Assembly (NCBI GenBank): GCA_905221605.1 | Contig: CAJNDS010002810.1 | Span: 124,001-188,000 of the forward strand | Length of the DNA: 64,000 nt | Reading direction: 5' to 3' | Source of the DNA: Symbiodinium natans | Lineage: Eukaryota; Sar; Dinophyceae; Suessiales; Symbiodiniaceae | Shown here: positions 18,592 through 28,255 of the stretch, one piece after another | Position numbering within the stretch: position 1 is the stretch's first letter | Layout: every line of letters begins with the position of its first letter | Position numbers and translations under genes: made by a program | The notes under the pieces: model-generated | Seen by the model: the letters and a program-made list of their open reading frames with translations, nothing else | Databases searched by the model: none | What the model was told of the DNA's origin: nothing

Positions 18592-21500
18592 CGGATGCCA
18601 AGCCGCATCTGGCTGACTTGCCGCCCCCGTATCATGAACTTGGTCCCACGATGAAACTAGTTTTGGGTATGTGGCTCCCCCACCTGTCGTTAGAGCGCCT
18701 GGTTGACATGCTGGGTTATCAGTTTTTAGCCATGGCCTCGGAAGCAGAAATCGAGGAGGAACCCTCGGAACAGTATCACTACCCAGAGCAAGCTGCGGTC
18801 AAGCGGGCCGCCACCCCTGTGGCGATAAAGCCCGGCACGCATACATGGCCAATCTGCCTTCTCCATCGGGTTTACCCACGGGCATCGGTCATGCTCCTTA
18901 CACCGGAGTTGGCGGATGTCCCTGACTGGGCTACAAAGTGGTTTGCTGTCGCTGGTAAAGTGCCGGCCAAGGGCACTGCTTTGCTGGTTACCTTGAGGGA
19001 AGACAAGGGAGATGTGGCCTACCCAGGCATGTTTATAGAGCTCCTTGCCCCGAAGAAGCTTTCCACCGGCCCTGGAGAAAGTAAGGCCATGCAGCCAGTC
19101 AATATAACCATTGCCCTGCTCTTGACTGATGAACAGCACAACCAATTCGCGCAACGACCCTCACTGCCGAGAGTCAGTCAGCTTGAAGTTCTGCCCGGAG
19201 GAGCCTCTACCCCGCTTTGGGATGCTCTGTTACACATGCCTAGGGAAAGGCAACATGTTGCATTGGGCGTTCCGCTAGAAGACTCGCCTCTTGATGCCAT
19301 CCGGCAGCCACATTGGTTGCCGGGCTTTCTCACAGATTTAGTGCTTGTCCTCCTTATCGGGCTGGTGGTGAGAGGGACCTGGCACGACACATGGGCACAG
19401 CTCATTCACCCGGAGGTCTGCCAAGTCTTCAGAGGCAAGCACGCAACGCAAGCTGCGCAGGCATCGCCTACTGCGGGTCCGGGGGCTTCCAACACCTTGC
19501 AAAGCTTCCTTAACCTTTGGCTTGCGGAGGAACAAACCTATCGCAAAGAATGGACGCCGACGCTGCTGAGTGGCGTGTTAGCCGCGCTGCCTGACTCTCC
19601 GCTGCCCGGCCAGGAGGACGCCCGGACTCCTGCGCTGTGGCATGCGGAGTGTCTACGCCTGTCCCATGACTCGTTGAGTAACGAGCACGATCCGAGGACT
19701 CGCGCCAGCATCTTTGCGCTCGCGGTTGGTCCCGCCTTCCTCACGTGCCTCTGTGATACCTTTTGGGGGGCGGACGGACACCTGGCAGCGCTGCTGGGAG
19801 CGTGCTCGTACGGCCTGGCCGCTAATCGTACTTCTGTATTCATAACGGGTGCGCCCGGCAGCGGGAAGACACGATCCTGCGCGTTTCTAGGAGTTCTTCT
19901 TGCGTGCCTGACGAACCGGCTCACCCTGTACACCGCTCATGGCAATGAATCGGTTCGGGCTTATGCCGAAGCGGTTGATAGGCTCACGACTGCCAGCAAT
20001 GAATTTGTTCGCAGCCGCATCGTTCGCATACCGGGTAACAAGGAGAAGGACACACATAAGCTCCCTTTTGATGTGCACGATTTGTACCGGGGGCTACTTG
20101 TAGCCACGACGCATGGTACGATTGTGGCAAGGCTTAGCTTTCCCTACTCGCAGCTCATTAACCGTCTAAAGGATGTTGAGTTGCTCCTCCGAGATGAAGC
20201 CCAGCAATTGGGCACACCGGGTTCCAACACCATCCTGGCGCACATCAAGCATGCACTCGATGTCATGATTGGCGACCACAGACAGCCCGCTGGAGGATCG
20301 CGGCCCAATTACCACTTCGTCACGGAGTTGTTGGAGCAAAAGATTTGTGGTTTCAATGCGGTCCCTGCCGACCTCCACACGCCAGCCACCTTGCCTGCGG
20401 CCCTTTTGCGGCAAACGGCCCAAAGTTCCGGCCCGTGGAAAAAGGGACAAGGCGAGATGCCCTCTTGGGGCAAGCCCCACCGTTCCTCTGGAGCGTCTGA
20501 AGTGTTGTTCTCAGCGGTCTCGATGCTGGAATCGATTCTCTGTATGAGCATCGTAAAACCGAAGCAAGCCGAGACAGTCATGCAGGCCGCCGGGCTGAAG
20601 GCCATTGTCGGACCGGCTATCAACCTCTCGCTCTGTTCATCCATGCGCCTCCCTCCTGAGATTGCTGCCATTCTATACGCATGTCGGTACTCGGAGGCGT
20701 GCCGCTTTGAGCTGATAGGCGGGGTCCCTCGGCTACTTATGCCACCAGGTCCCACGATGCAGCACCTGCTCGGGCGGCCACTGCGTAGCCTTGCAGGCAG
20801 GTGGATGGAAACGTGTCGATGGGTACGGGTGCAAGATCAGGATGAGACCCAAACCAAAATAGGCAGAAGCTACGACCTCAGCATGGTCCTGGCGGACATT
20901 GTGCTCACTTTTGGGCACCAGGTCTATCATGACTCCCCTATCGGGATGGTCTCTCAGTATGCCAGGATTGTTACTCAAATGAAGTTTATGCTGCAGTTGA
21001 GTCTCCCCGCAGACCCACTGGGCGATGACGATATGAGCCTTCTTGAAGCCTGCCAAACCGCGGAAGATTTCCCGCTGACTGGCGCGCCCAACACTTGGAG
21101 CCTTGTGACGTTTCGGACCTTCCTCATGAATCGCATAGGGTCCCTTAAACGCTTCTTCGGCGCTATCACCACGGCTTGCTCCACTGGCCCCACATTTGGG
21201 ATAGGTGTCTTTGTGACTTGTCGGGCTTCTGGATTCCTGTTTAGTAGCGAGGCAGGGTTTGCCCGAGCCACCTCCTCCTTCACGAGAGGACTTGGGGCTT
21301 TGGTTTTCGTGGCACCGCACTACTCTGATGGTATAGGTGCATGCTTCCAAATGGCGGCCTGCGCAACCGGAGGCCTGATTGAATGCGCGGAATATGTGCG
21401 CACACAAGCCAGCTTGTGGAGCATGGATGGCCCTGGCGTTGCAAAGGCATTACACAAGCAAGCCTTCCGAGAACGGACAGTAGCCAGCATCGTGCTGCCT

Positions 21501-24470
21501 GCGGAACGCAAAGTTAGGCTGGACCTCTTTGAAACACCACCCCTGCATCAAGCGTGGGCCTTGAAGGCCACCTGGGGAGATAAGCGGGAAGTTTTTTACC
21601 GCACACTTAAGCAAGAAGGATGGGGGAGTCCCTCTTTCACCTCCAACTCCTACTCGGGCACCATTGCTAGTCTGCAAACGCGCGGCTTCGTCCTAGAGCC
21701 CCTGCCCAATGCTGTGTATTGTGTCCCCTTCCAGCCGGTGAGGGAAGGAGATGGGGTCGCTCAGTACCTCACCTGCTTGCTAGGGGATACCAGCATTAGG
21801 ATGCCGCCCAAGCGGGGATCTGCTCAACGTGCTGACCCGGCTTTCGAACACAAGGCCGGCATAATGCGAGCCCCCCGCGGTCTTCACCTCCTACCTGTTC
21901 GTACGGGTAAGGCTGCCTCCGAAACTGCGATTGATGTGGACTCTCCGGGAAACAGCCCTGTGCCCGCGGGTAGTCACAGTCCCGACGTGGTAGCTGCTAC
22001 TGCAGTCGAGGTTCTTACGCCGCAGCAGTCACCAGCCCAAAGCGAGGCTACCACCAACGCGCGCCATGGTGAGCGGTGGGGTACACCATGGCTCAAGCCT
22101 CGGGCCGCGGGGGGCTCCATTGCGGCAGCTGTCAGCCCACCTCCGCCAGCTAAACGGGACGTTTCCCGAACACCCTGCGGCACCCCAACGCGGGAGAGAG
22201 GACCACTGACGAAGGAGCCTGCAACGAAAGAGCCTGCGGTTGTGCCGGCCGTGAGTCCTGGTGCTCTGGATGCTTGTGTGACGACTCCCTCTAGTGAAGT
22301 TGCTCACAGGATCGGAGGGGGTAGCGCCGCCTCGTGTCCACCCCGTAGTGGCGGCAACATTAGGGACCCGCCGCCTGGCGTACGACGTCCACCCAGCCCC
22401 CGGACACGGCCCATGCACGCAACATTTCCGGATGGGATTAGGACGGTTGAGGCATCACAGCCCCCTTGCGCTAAGTCTCCCACGGACTCACTTGGCCTGA
22501 CGGAACCAAAATCGTATCTCCCTATGCTTCCCCATGGCCCGACGCCCATCCCCGCCAGGCCTGTGCCCGCTGTCCAAGCTCGCAAGGAAAGTCGGCCTCT
22601 CGCTTTGGACAAAGACGGCTCTCAGCAGCTGGAACCACCAAAAGCCAAGCCTCGAGGGCCTAGCGAGCCCACCGGCACCCGCGATCCCAGCGACCCAGCC
22701 TGTGCACCCATCATGCAGAGCAACACAGACTCGGTCTGTGATCTCATGTGGCGCGCACTTGCAGCGGGACATCACTTTGGTCAGAATGTCAAACCTCGGC
22801 CCTACATGAACCTGCGTGACTCGCAACACCTCACAACACACTGCCAGCAGCTTCGGGCATATAGGGCCTATGAGGTGTTTTTGAACGGCATACCGAACCA
22901 GCTGCAAGACTCGGAGATGCTGATCGGAATCGCTGACACGCTACTGCATCTGCCTGAAACGTTTCCGGCAGCGTATTTGAAGGTTTATGACCCTATCATC
23001 ACGCAGTGTCTTAGATTGTCGGGGGCATTGCAGCATTTCGACCTTGCTGAAATGTTGGATTGCCCGGTCCCGCAGCTGGACAAAGCAAGGCTTTCGGAGT
23101 CCCTGGTGGGGTATGGCTTTCTTACCACAGCGCAGTACATCGCGGATCTTTTCTCTGCGGTGTCGGACTTGCCGAGTGTCATCAATGCCAGTTTTCCTGC
23201 AATGCTCAGCTACGCTGACCCAGATTATTGGCTGGGTGCACTTCTGCTCGCATTCGAGTCCCACCAAAAAGGTCCCCTGGAGCGTACGGCAGGGCTGCCC
23301 ATTGTTATTGGTTTTCCTGAATCTGACAATAAAATTACTGACCTGCAGATCAATGTGCCGCCTGCAGCCATGGTGGCCTTCTTGGCTGGCCGCGCTTATC
23401 GGTGTCCCAAGTGCCCTACTACCAAATATGTGATGGACGCGCACAGTGGACTGCCACAAGTCACTGGCCAAGCCTCCCAAGAAGCCTTGCAGGCATGGGC
23501 CGCAGCTGCTAAGCACACGGACGTGGAAACGGCCAGGCTTGCCCAGCCCAGCCTGAATACGTTCCTAGGCATCACGCTGCAGGGCGCAGAGACACTTGGG
23601 CAAAGGCACTATCAAGAATTTAGGCCGGACCTCCCCCCTGCCCATTTCCTTGACGCCATCCGGCTTGCTCTTGCGGCCTCGGTGGCCAACCAAAACATTG
23701 AACACTTTTGGTCAGTTTATAACTTGGAATGGCCTGACACTTCTCACAGAATGGCTGTTTTTCTACGGCGAGTGTTGCCCCTAGAGTGCTTGCTCTCCTC
23801 GCCCTTGGCTGCGCCTGTGGAAGTGACCACTGCAGCAGCCTCGCCGGAGGTCGTCAGCATCTCTTCTGAAACTAACGAAGGTTCTCCCTGCCCGATGGAT
23901 GACATGTCGGATGCGGAGGACGAACCCGAGGCACAGGTGAATGATTGGCGCTTCTCGGAGCTGCGAACCACTGACCTTGCAGCTTTGCGAGAAGTTGATG
24001 TCTCAGCCCCTTTCCGGCTGCCAGTCATCTTCGATGCGCATTGGAAAGGGATCAGCACCACACCCACCAAGCATGGGCCACAACGTCCCCAAAATGAGTG
24101 GTATGACGCAGCCACTGCTCATTGGGCTGCCATTAAGGGGCTCATGCGAGCTAAACATCCAACCAAGCAGCGACTCAACAGCTTCTGGTTTAAGATGTAC
24201 TGTCATGGCACCCCCAAGGACCCTGATCCTTCGGCCCTGCGTGCGGCAGTTACCTCCTTCCCCTTTCAGTATAAGGACGAAGGTGTTGTGCAGTACAGGC
24301 AAATCCAGGAAGCTGTCCGGGTGATCCCCATTCCGGACGGCATCCCTGAGTGGGGGGTTGATGAGCAAGAGCTGCCTCCAATGCAGGTCATGCCCAGCCG
24401 TACGCGTTCCCATACCACCTCAGATGGCCATCGCTCCCGGCGTCCGGACTGGGATGGCTCCTGGCAATAG
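18366..24470 (+). CDS. UPF1-like superfamily 1 helicase, about 2030 codons
   Basis: Frame open from 18366; first ATG 18651, but residues before it already look coding, so entry by -1 shift from the previous ORF is possible. Residues are numbered from 18372. The helicase core spans about 485-985: Walker A GAPGSGKT (493-500), DEAQ (608-611), GDHRQ (634-638), SMR (757-759), IGMVSQYARI (from 857) and ARATSSFTRG (from 964), the last corresponding to the UPF1-family motif VI region. UPF1-like enzymes move on RNA or DNA using ATP. Residues about 1130-1475 are proline-, serine- and basic-rich and probably disordered. About 1480-1840 is a helical region (QNIEHFWSVYNLEWPDTSHR near its end). An acidic linker (DDMSDAEDEPEA) precedes a C-terminal domain with NEWYDAATAHWAAIKGLM. 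A single CPKC pair was noted. The ORF is intact, which suggests a recent or selected copy. Confidence 0.75.
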   Translation, partial: KDLWLGRPPDGSHSASRFDGVACGSVQLSDKSKTFINSVLGRQIRRPDLEAFLRIPSAENRSIASLRADCTQVLLTDAKPHLADLPPPYHELGPTMKLVLGMWLPHLSLERLVDMLGYQFLAMASEAEIEEEPSEQYHYPEQAAVKRAATPVAIKPGTHTWPICLLHRVYPRASVMLLTPELADVPDWATKWFAVAGKVPAKGTALLVTLREDKGDVAYPGMFIELLAPKKLSTGPGESKAMQPVNITIALLLTDEQHNQFAQRPSLPRVSQLEVLPGGASTPLWDALLHMPRERQHVALGVPLEDSPLDAIRQPHWLPGFLTDLVLVLLIGLVVRGTWHDTWAQLIHPEVCQVFRGKHATQAAQASPTAGPGASNTLQSFLNLWLAEEQTYRKEWTPTLLSGVLAALPDSPLPGQEDARTPALWHAECLRLSHDSLSNEHDPRTRASIFALAVGPAFLTCLCDTFWGADGHLAALLGACSYGLAANRTSVFITGAPGSGKTRSCAFLGVLLACLTNRLTLYTAHGNESVRAYAEAVDRLTTASNEFVRSRIVRIPGNKEKDTHKLPFDVHDLYRGLLVATTHGTIVARLSFPYSQLINRLKDVELLLRDEAQQLGTPGSNTILAHIKHALDVMIGDHRQPAGGSRPNYHFVTELLEQKICGFNAVPADLHTPATLPAALLRQTAQSSGPWKKGQGEMPSWGKPHRSSGASEVLFSAVSMLESILCMSIVKPKQAETVMQAAGLKAIVGPAINLSLCSSMRLPPEIAAILYACRYSEACRFELIGGVPRLLMPPGPTMQHLLGRPLRSLAGRWMETCRWVRVQDQDETQTKIGRSYDLSMVLADIVLTFGHQVYHDSPIGMVSQYARIVTQMKFMLQLSLPADPLGDDDMSLLEACQTAEDFPLTGAPNTWSLVTFRTFLMNRIGSLKRFFGAITTACSTGPTFGIGVFVTCRASGFLFSSEAGFARATSSFTRGLGALVFVAPHYSDGIGACFQMAACATGGLIECAEYVRTQASLWSMDGPGVAKALHKQAFRERTVASIVLPAERKVRLDLFETPPLHQAWALKATWGDKREVFYRTLKQEGWGSPSFTSNSYSGTIASLQTRGFVLEPLPNAVYCVPFQPVREGDGVAQYLTCLLGDTSIRMPPKRGSAQRADPAFEHKAGIMRAPRGLHLLPVRTGKAASETAIDVDSPGNSPVPAGSHSPDVVAATAVEVLTPQQSPAQSEATTNARHGERWGTPWLKPRAAGGSIAAAVSPPPPAKRDVSRTPCGTPTRERGPLTKEPATKEPAVVPAVSPGALDACVTTPSSEVAHRIGGGSAASCPPRSGGNIRDPPPGVRRPPSPRTRPMHATFPDGIRTVEASQPPCAKSPTDSLGLTEPKSYLPMLPHGPTPIPARPVPAVQARKESRPLALDKDGSQQLEPPKAKPRGPSEPTGTRDPSDPACAPIMQSNTDSVCDLMWRALAAGHHFGQNVKPRPYMNLRDSQHLTTHCQQLRAYRAYEVFLNGIPNQLQDSEMLIGIADTLLHLPETFPAAYLKVYDPIITQCLRLSGALQHFDLAEMLDCPVPQLDKARLSESLVGYGFLTTAQYIADLFSAVSDLPSVINASFPAMLSYADPDYWLGALLLAFESHQKGPLERTAGLPIVIGFPESDNKITDLQINVPPAAMVAFLAGRAYRCPKCPTTKYVMDAHSGLPQVTGQASQEALQAWAAAAKHTDVETARLAQPSLNTFLGITLQGAETLGQRHYQEFRPDLPPAHFLDAIRLALAASVANQNIEHFWSVYNLEWPDTSHRMAVFLRRVLPLECLLSSPLAAPVEVTTAAASPEVVSISSETNEGSPCPMDDMSDAEDEPEAQVNDWRFSELRTTDLAALREVDVSAPFRLPVIFDAHWKGISTTPTKHGPQRPQNEWYDAATAHWAAIKGLMRAKHPTKQRLNSFWFKMYCHGTPKDPDPSALRAAVTSFPFQYKDEGVVQYRQIQEAVRVIPIPDGIPEWGVDEQELPPMQVMPSRTRSHTTSDGHRSRRPDWDGSWQ

Positions 24471-24551
24471 ACAGCAAACTGTCATCTGAGGGCTCCTACT
24501 GACGCCATGCGAACGCGCCATTGAGTCCTTTCCTGGCATGCTGCCTAGCGT

Positions 24552-24569
24552 GATGTGAGCCCTCACATC
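24552..24569 (+). repeat. CC-loop hairpin, tail copy 1
   Basis: gatgtgag-cc-ctcacatc, perfect 8-bp stem, followed by tcctcgccga as in the other tail copies. Confidence 0.75.
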
Positions 24570-25002
24570 TCCTCGCCGATACCTGCCGCAAGACTACCTC
24601 GGGATATTCTTGGTTTGGCAACCCTCTCGTGGTCTATCCCACGGATTGGATCGTGCTTGTCTTCTGTGTGCTCACAGCCTGCAGCTGTGAACACCCTTCT
24701 GTGTCGGCCCCGCGGTGTGCCTGTGGTGACGGGGGGCCTTTCTTCGTGGTTGCTCCACTGGCCATCTGCCACGGACTACCCTGGACCGGTCCTGCCTGGA
24801 TGTTCCAGCTCTGTCATCGGTAAAACGGCCAATCTTCCTTTCCTCTGCCCCCTCTAGGTGGGCAGGTTGCCTGCTTCTATGTGCTACGACCGAGTGTGAA
24901 CCCCTCGGACTTGAGTGTTGACCATCTCTCGTCTGGACGGTGACACCCCCTTGTCGTACAATGGCGTCATGCCTATTGGGAGAGACCAGCTAGGGGATGC
25001 TG

Positions 25003-25236
25003 CTTGTGGACACTTCTATGCGGAGATCAGGTTTCCACTTCCCTGGCAAGGTGCCATCGAGCACCTGTGGACAACCTGGCCTTCACGAGAGCCGTTCTCG
25101 CCTGTGCTTGGGCTGCTACGGGGTTCCCTGCCTGCTTGGTGTCTATCTCTGCTTGTGTCAAAGCAGCCATACAGGACTACTTCCCCAACGGTAGGTGGCC
25201 AAGCGTGATGTGAGCCCTCACATCTCCTCGCCGACG
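25003..25236 (+). pseudogene. Decayed duplicate of the hydrolase gene, copy 1
   Basis: Similar to 13889-14142 of the hydrolase ORF: a short open piece still reads CGHFYAEIRFPLPWQGAIEH against CGHFYVENMHPLPWQGAIEY. It ends in the same hairpin (25207-25224). There is no room for the nucleophile, acid or histidine regions, so it is a non-functional fragment. Confidence 0.75.
25207..25224 (+). repeat. CC-loop hairpin, tail copy 2
   Basis: gatgtgag-cc-ctcacatc, identical to tail copy 1, at the end of a decayed hydrolase fragment. Confidence 0.75.
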
Positions 25237-25478
25237 TCTGTCAGTTTGGGCATGGACGGTCTGATTCTGGGTATTGAACCCTCAACCCTCACCGGCCAAG
25301 GAGATTGTTGCTTGGCCTTGAGTGCGAAGTTTCGACTGGGGGACTCTCCCGCTTCCTGCGGGGCAGGAGAGGTCCCCGCCGGCTTTGGTTTACCTGATGG
25401 ATGCAGTCAAGCCTGCTTTGGCCGGCGGACGAGCTCTTGTGAGTCCAAAGAACGTTGCGCCTTGTGCTCGGAGAGGCT

Positions 25479-25563
25479 CCACTGGCTGACCACCATGGAG
25501 TACTCTGGGCTGGTCCTACCCCTTTGTTCTTGCCGTTAAGTCCCCACTGGCTGACCACCATGG
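25479..25563 (+). repeat. Paired 20-bp repeats, first pair
   Basis: ccactggctgaccaccatgg occurs at 25479-25498 and again at 25544-25563. The pair recurs with the same spacing about 0.9 kb downstream. Confidence 0.85.
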
Positions 25564-25840
25564 GGCAACTTTATACTTCGGATCACGAAGGTTGACGCCT
25601 ACAACGTCCCGTGCCAAGGCGCGACTTTGCTCCACCTGTGATGGCGGACTTGTGAACCTTCTCGTGAACGGCCTTGGCTGAATGTATTCGCATCGGTGGC
25701 TGCATGATGGTGGTTTTGTGAATCTGGCAACGTCGCATTTTGCGACGCACCTGCGCACTCGGTGCCACATGTGTGCTCCCGGCCTCTTCGACGATTTCGA
25801 GTACTGAGTGCACAGGGTGACCTAGCAGTTCGGCGCGCTG

Positions 25841-26096
25841 GCTGTGGACACTTCTACGTGGAGATTATGCACCCGCTGACTTGGCAGGGAGCCACTCCCC
25901 ACTTGTAGAACAACCTGGCCCTCTTGAGACTCTTGAGGGTCACCCTCGTCTGAGCTTGGCCTGCGGCAGGGCAAGTGGGCTCCCCGCCCGCGTGGATGTT
26001 ACCTGAAGGCTCTGATTGGATCAAAGTAGCAATATCATGGAGATCCTTGCACTTCGGCACCAATGTGATGTGAGCCCTCCCATCTCCTTACCGACG
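25841..26096 (+). pseudogene. Decayed duplicate of the hydrolase gene, copy 2
   Basis: Nucleotide similarity to the same hydrolase segment as copy 1 (tgtggacacttctacgtgga start, cccgcccgcgtggatg middle), interrupted by a stop near 25905. It ends in an imperfect version of the hairpin. It retains some features of the parent lost in copy 1, which suggests serial duplication. Confidence 0.75.
26067..26084 (+). repeat. CC-loop hairpin, tail copy 3 (one mismatch)
   Basis: gatgtgag-cc-ctcccatc; one stem position is unpaired compared with the other copies. Confidence 0.65.
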
Positions 26097-26367
26097 TTGC
26101 GGGTTTGGGTTTGGAGGGACCTGATGCGTGCCGATGCGCAGGCCAGCGCCAAGGTGGCGTAGCCTTGTGTGAGATGCCTGAACTGGGAGGTCCCTCGTTG
26201 TCATTATAAACCCTGTGGCGTTAAGGGTTTGGTAACTCGCTGTGGACTCTCCCAGTGGAATCGGTAGCTGCTGCTACTCTCGCCCCCCCTCTGGCCGTGC
26301 GCGGGCACCTCTGAGGGTGGGCACTTGTACGCCAGGTTGACTGGTGAACCCTGTGCTCGGAGCTACT

Positions 26368-26453
26368 CCACTGGCTGACCACCATGGAGTGCCCTGGGCC
26401 GGTCTTGCCTTGATTGTTCTTGCTGTTAAGTCCCCACTGGCTGACCACCATGG
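26368..26453 (+). repeat. Paired 20-bp repeats, second pair
   Basis: The same 20 bp as at 25479 occur at 26368-26387 and 26434-26453, flanked by similar sequence (ttcttgc(c/t)gttaagtccc between the members). Confidence 0.85.
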
Positions 26454-26889
26454 GGCATATGCACATCTTTCATCCCCCCTAGGGAGTCTGACTTGCAACA
26501 TCCTTTCGCCATTGAGTGTCGGTTGTCTTTCCTTGACAACGATTAAGTGATCCGAACCTCGTCTGATGACCTCGGTTTGAATAACCGCTGTCGCACCAGT
26601 GGCTACATGATGGTGATTTTGAGAATCTGGCAATGTCGCATTTTGCGAATCCCCCACAAGCTCTGTGCTTCCTTGTGAACCGGGACTTCATTGACGACCT
26701 CGAGTACTGAGTCCGTGGGGTTTCTAGTAGTTTAGCGCGATTGCTCGCTTTGTTTCTTCGGTGTCTGTTTGCTTGGTGGTTTCGTGTTGTGTCTGGCGGG
26801 TTGTGTGCGCTGACTCTGTTTCACCCTTTACATCGAGCCCAACAAGACCGGCCTACTGTGCTACTGATGTAGTAAAGAGGCACCAGTCC

Positions 26890-26898
26890 AAAAAAAAA
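26890..26898 (+). other. Poly(A) end of the retroposed element
   Basis: Nine A residues immediately before the right target-site duplication and absent from the empty site in copy 1. This marks the 3' end of the copied RNA. No AATAAA signal was seen just upstream. Confidence 0.8.
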
Positions 26899-26917
26899 TG
26901 GTAATACACTTTGCAAT
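26899..26917 (+). repeat. Right target-site duplication
   Basis: tggtaatacactttgcaat, matching 6872-6890 at 18 of 19 positions and the empty site 4834-4852 exactly. Confidence 0.9.
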
Positions 26918-27202
26918 TTTCGAGTGGTTTGGCTTGGGCGTCGCGCGCAGCCTTAACGAATCAACACCACGGTTGAACTCGTCTCGTCCTGCAGTTGATT
27001 TCAAACGGCACTGTCAGAGGCTTTTAAAAACACTTGTTTCAAAGCATTGAACTTTTCCAAGCTGCAGTTTCCACCGATGTTGACTCTGCACCCTCCTCTT
27101 CTGCCTTCAGGCCTTGCACCAAAACCTGGAGAATCTGAAACCCAAGATGAGGGGCAGCAAAATTGATCGAAAAGGTAGGGAAGCTCCAGTGACCTCCACA
27201 GT
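26918..27202. mobile_element. 1.5-kb terminal-inverted-repeat element, copy 2, right part
   Basis: Continues the copy 2 sequence interrupted at 6890 and matches 4853-5139 apart from small indels (for example a 4-base insertion and a missing tgtt). It ends in the right terminal inverted repeat. Confidence 0.85.
27170..27202 (-). repeat. Right terminal inverted repeat, copy 2
   Basis: Identical to 5107-5139; partner of 5642-5674. Confidence 0.8.
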
Positions 27203-28255
27203 AAGACTGTATTTGCCATCTTCTTGGCGTTTCGCCCACAAAGCCTTTCTGAATCCGCTGAGCGCCTTCAGCGTCTGGACATATTTGGAGCAGTATGTTG
27301 GTCATCTGCTGAAGGTTCTCATTCCTTCTTGGCTTTTTCCTTGTTCTACTTCTTCAGCCTGGATGCAGCTTTCATTTCGCCAAACCGGCATTGGGCTGCG
27401 ATGTACTCGAGCTTGCCACTTACTCTTTTTTTGAAGCAGACGCCCCTTTACCACATCAGCAGCACAGTGGGCCAGTCTATTGCGACGGAGACAACTGCTT
27501 TAAAAGTCAAACTGTACAAAGCCAGCAAGCGTGAAAGTCGTAACTACAAAAAAGCAACCGCTCGTGCAGAGGCCACTTGCTACTACTCACTCTCTTCACG
27601 GAAATTAACAAGTTGTAGGTAAGCATTCTTATGCCGAAGATTGAACCTTTGTGGCCTTCCAACATCCGAACAGTTGCTTCAAACTCTAAGAGCTCTGCAA
27701 ACGTGGAAGAGTTCCAGCACTTTCTGTAGATGCTCGTTTTTTGTGGCCAGAAAACGAACCTGCGTGCAATTGGTTTCAAAGTTACCTTGCAGGCAACAAA
27801 GAAGTTTGCAACCATCTGTTCCCACGGCACTCTTAAAGAATGATGTTCCAGCCTTCAAGGTAACTTGCATTCCAACATTGCAGATGCGTGGAGAGTACCA
27901 ACTTCTTAGCGGAAAATGCTGCTCCTGCATGAAAGATGTCGAACTAAGAAGTGTTTGTGGCGGCTTCTAGTTGCGATTTGTTTGGCGTTCACTTAACAAG
28001 GTGCTGCAGACTTGTACAACTTCTCGAAACACCTTGAAATCTTATTCAATGCAATTTCCGTGCTTGGTCTTGCCAACTCTTCCGTTGCCAAAGCAAACAA
28101 AAGGGCACAAGTTCATGGTTTATCCACATGTGCAAGACATCATGTTTCTGAACAAGCATAACCTGCGTTCCCTGCAGAGTGCGGCCTGCCCGCAAAAGGG
28201 TCTCTTGCAATGCTTTGCACAACAGCCCTCTTGAGGTTGCATTAAGAGAGGGCCC
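27203..28255. other. No gene recognised
   Basis: Unique sequence right of the nested elements. ORFs up to about 130 codons exist on both strands but overlap each other and have no family motif; exon borders are not convincing. Confidence 0.45.

Larger units (their letters stand above)
6891..26898 (+). mobile_element. 20-kb retroposed element with RNase H, hydrolases and UPF1-like helicase
   Basis: A 20,008-bp insertion inside copy 2 of the 1.5-kb element. The right end is nine A residues followed directly by the 19-bp target duplication. The left end has no terminal repeat and cuts into an open reading frame. There are no long terminal repeats. All recognised ORFs lie on the plus strand, the same sense as the poly(A). 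Known biology: a poly(A) end, a variable target duplication and a ragged 5' end are signatures of target-primed reverse transcription by LINE-type machinery. Order of contents: RNase H ORF and its -1 extension (6891-8695), ORF 8855-9328, degenerate region, ORF 12711-13346, hydrolase 13702-14571, proline-rich ORF 15095-15871, 950-codon ORF to 18591, helicase ORF to 24470, repeat-built tail. It may be an unusually large non-LTR retroelement, or a long cellular or viral RNA copied by LINE enzymes. Confidence 0.85.
24471..26898 (+). other. 3' tail of the element, built from repeats
   Basis: 2.4 kb after the helicase stop without a long ORF. It consists largely of two to three diverged tandem units of about 0.6-0.9 kb, each carrying a fragment related to the hydrolase ORF, a CC-loop hairpin and, in two of them, paired 20-bp repeats. 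Related pairs include 25697-25744 with 26600-26648. The last 150 bp lead to a short poly(A), as expected for a 3' untranslated region. Confidence 0.65.

Noticed and set aside
20733-21407. Minus-strand frame of 224 codons inside the helicase ORF
   Set aside because: It is opposite a motif-bearing helicase frame and has no recognisable domain of its own.
6891-26898. LTR retrotransposon interpretation
   Set aside because: No direct terminal repeats at the ends, and the right end is poly(A) followed by a 19-bp duplication, unlike the 4-6 bp made by integrases.
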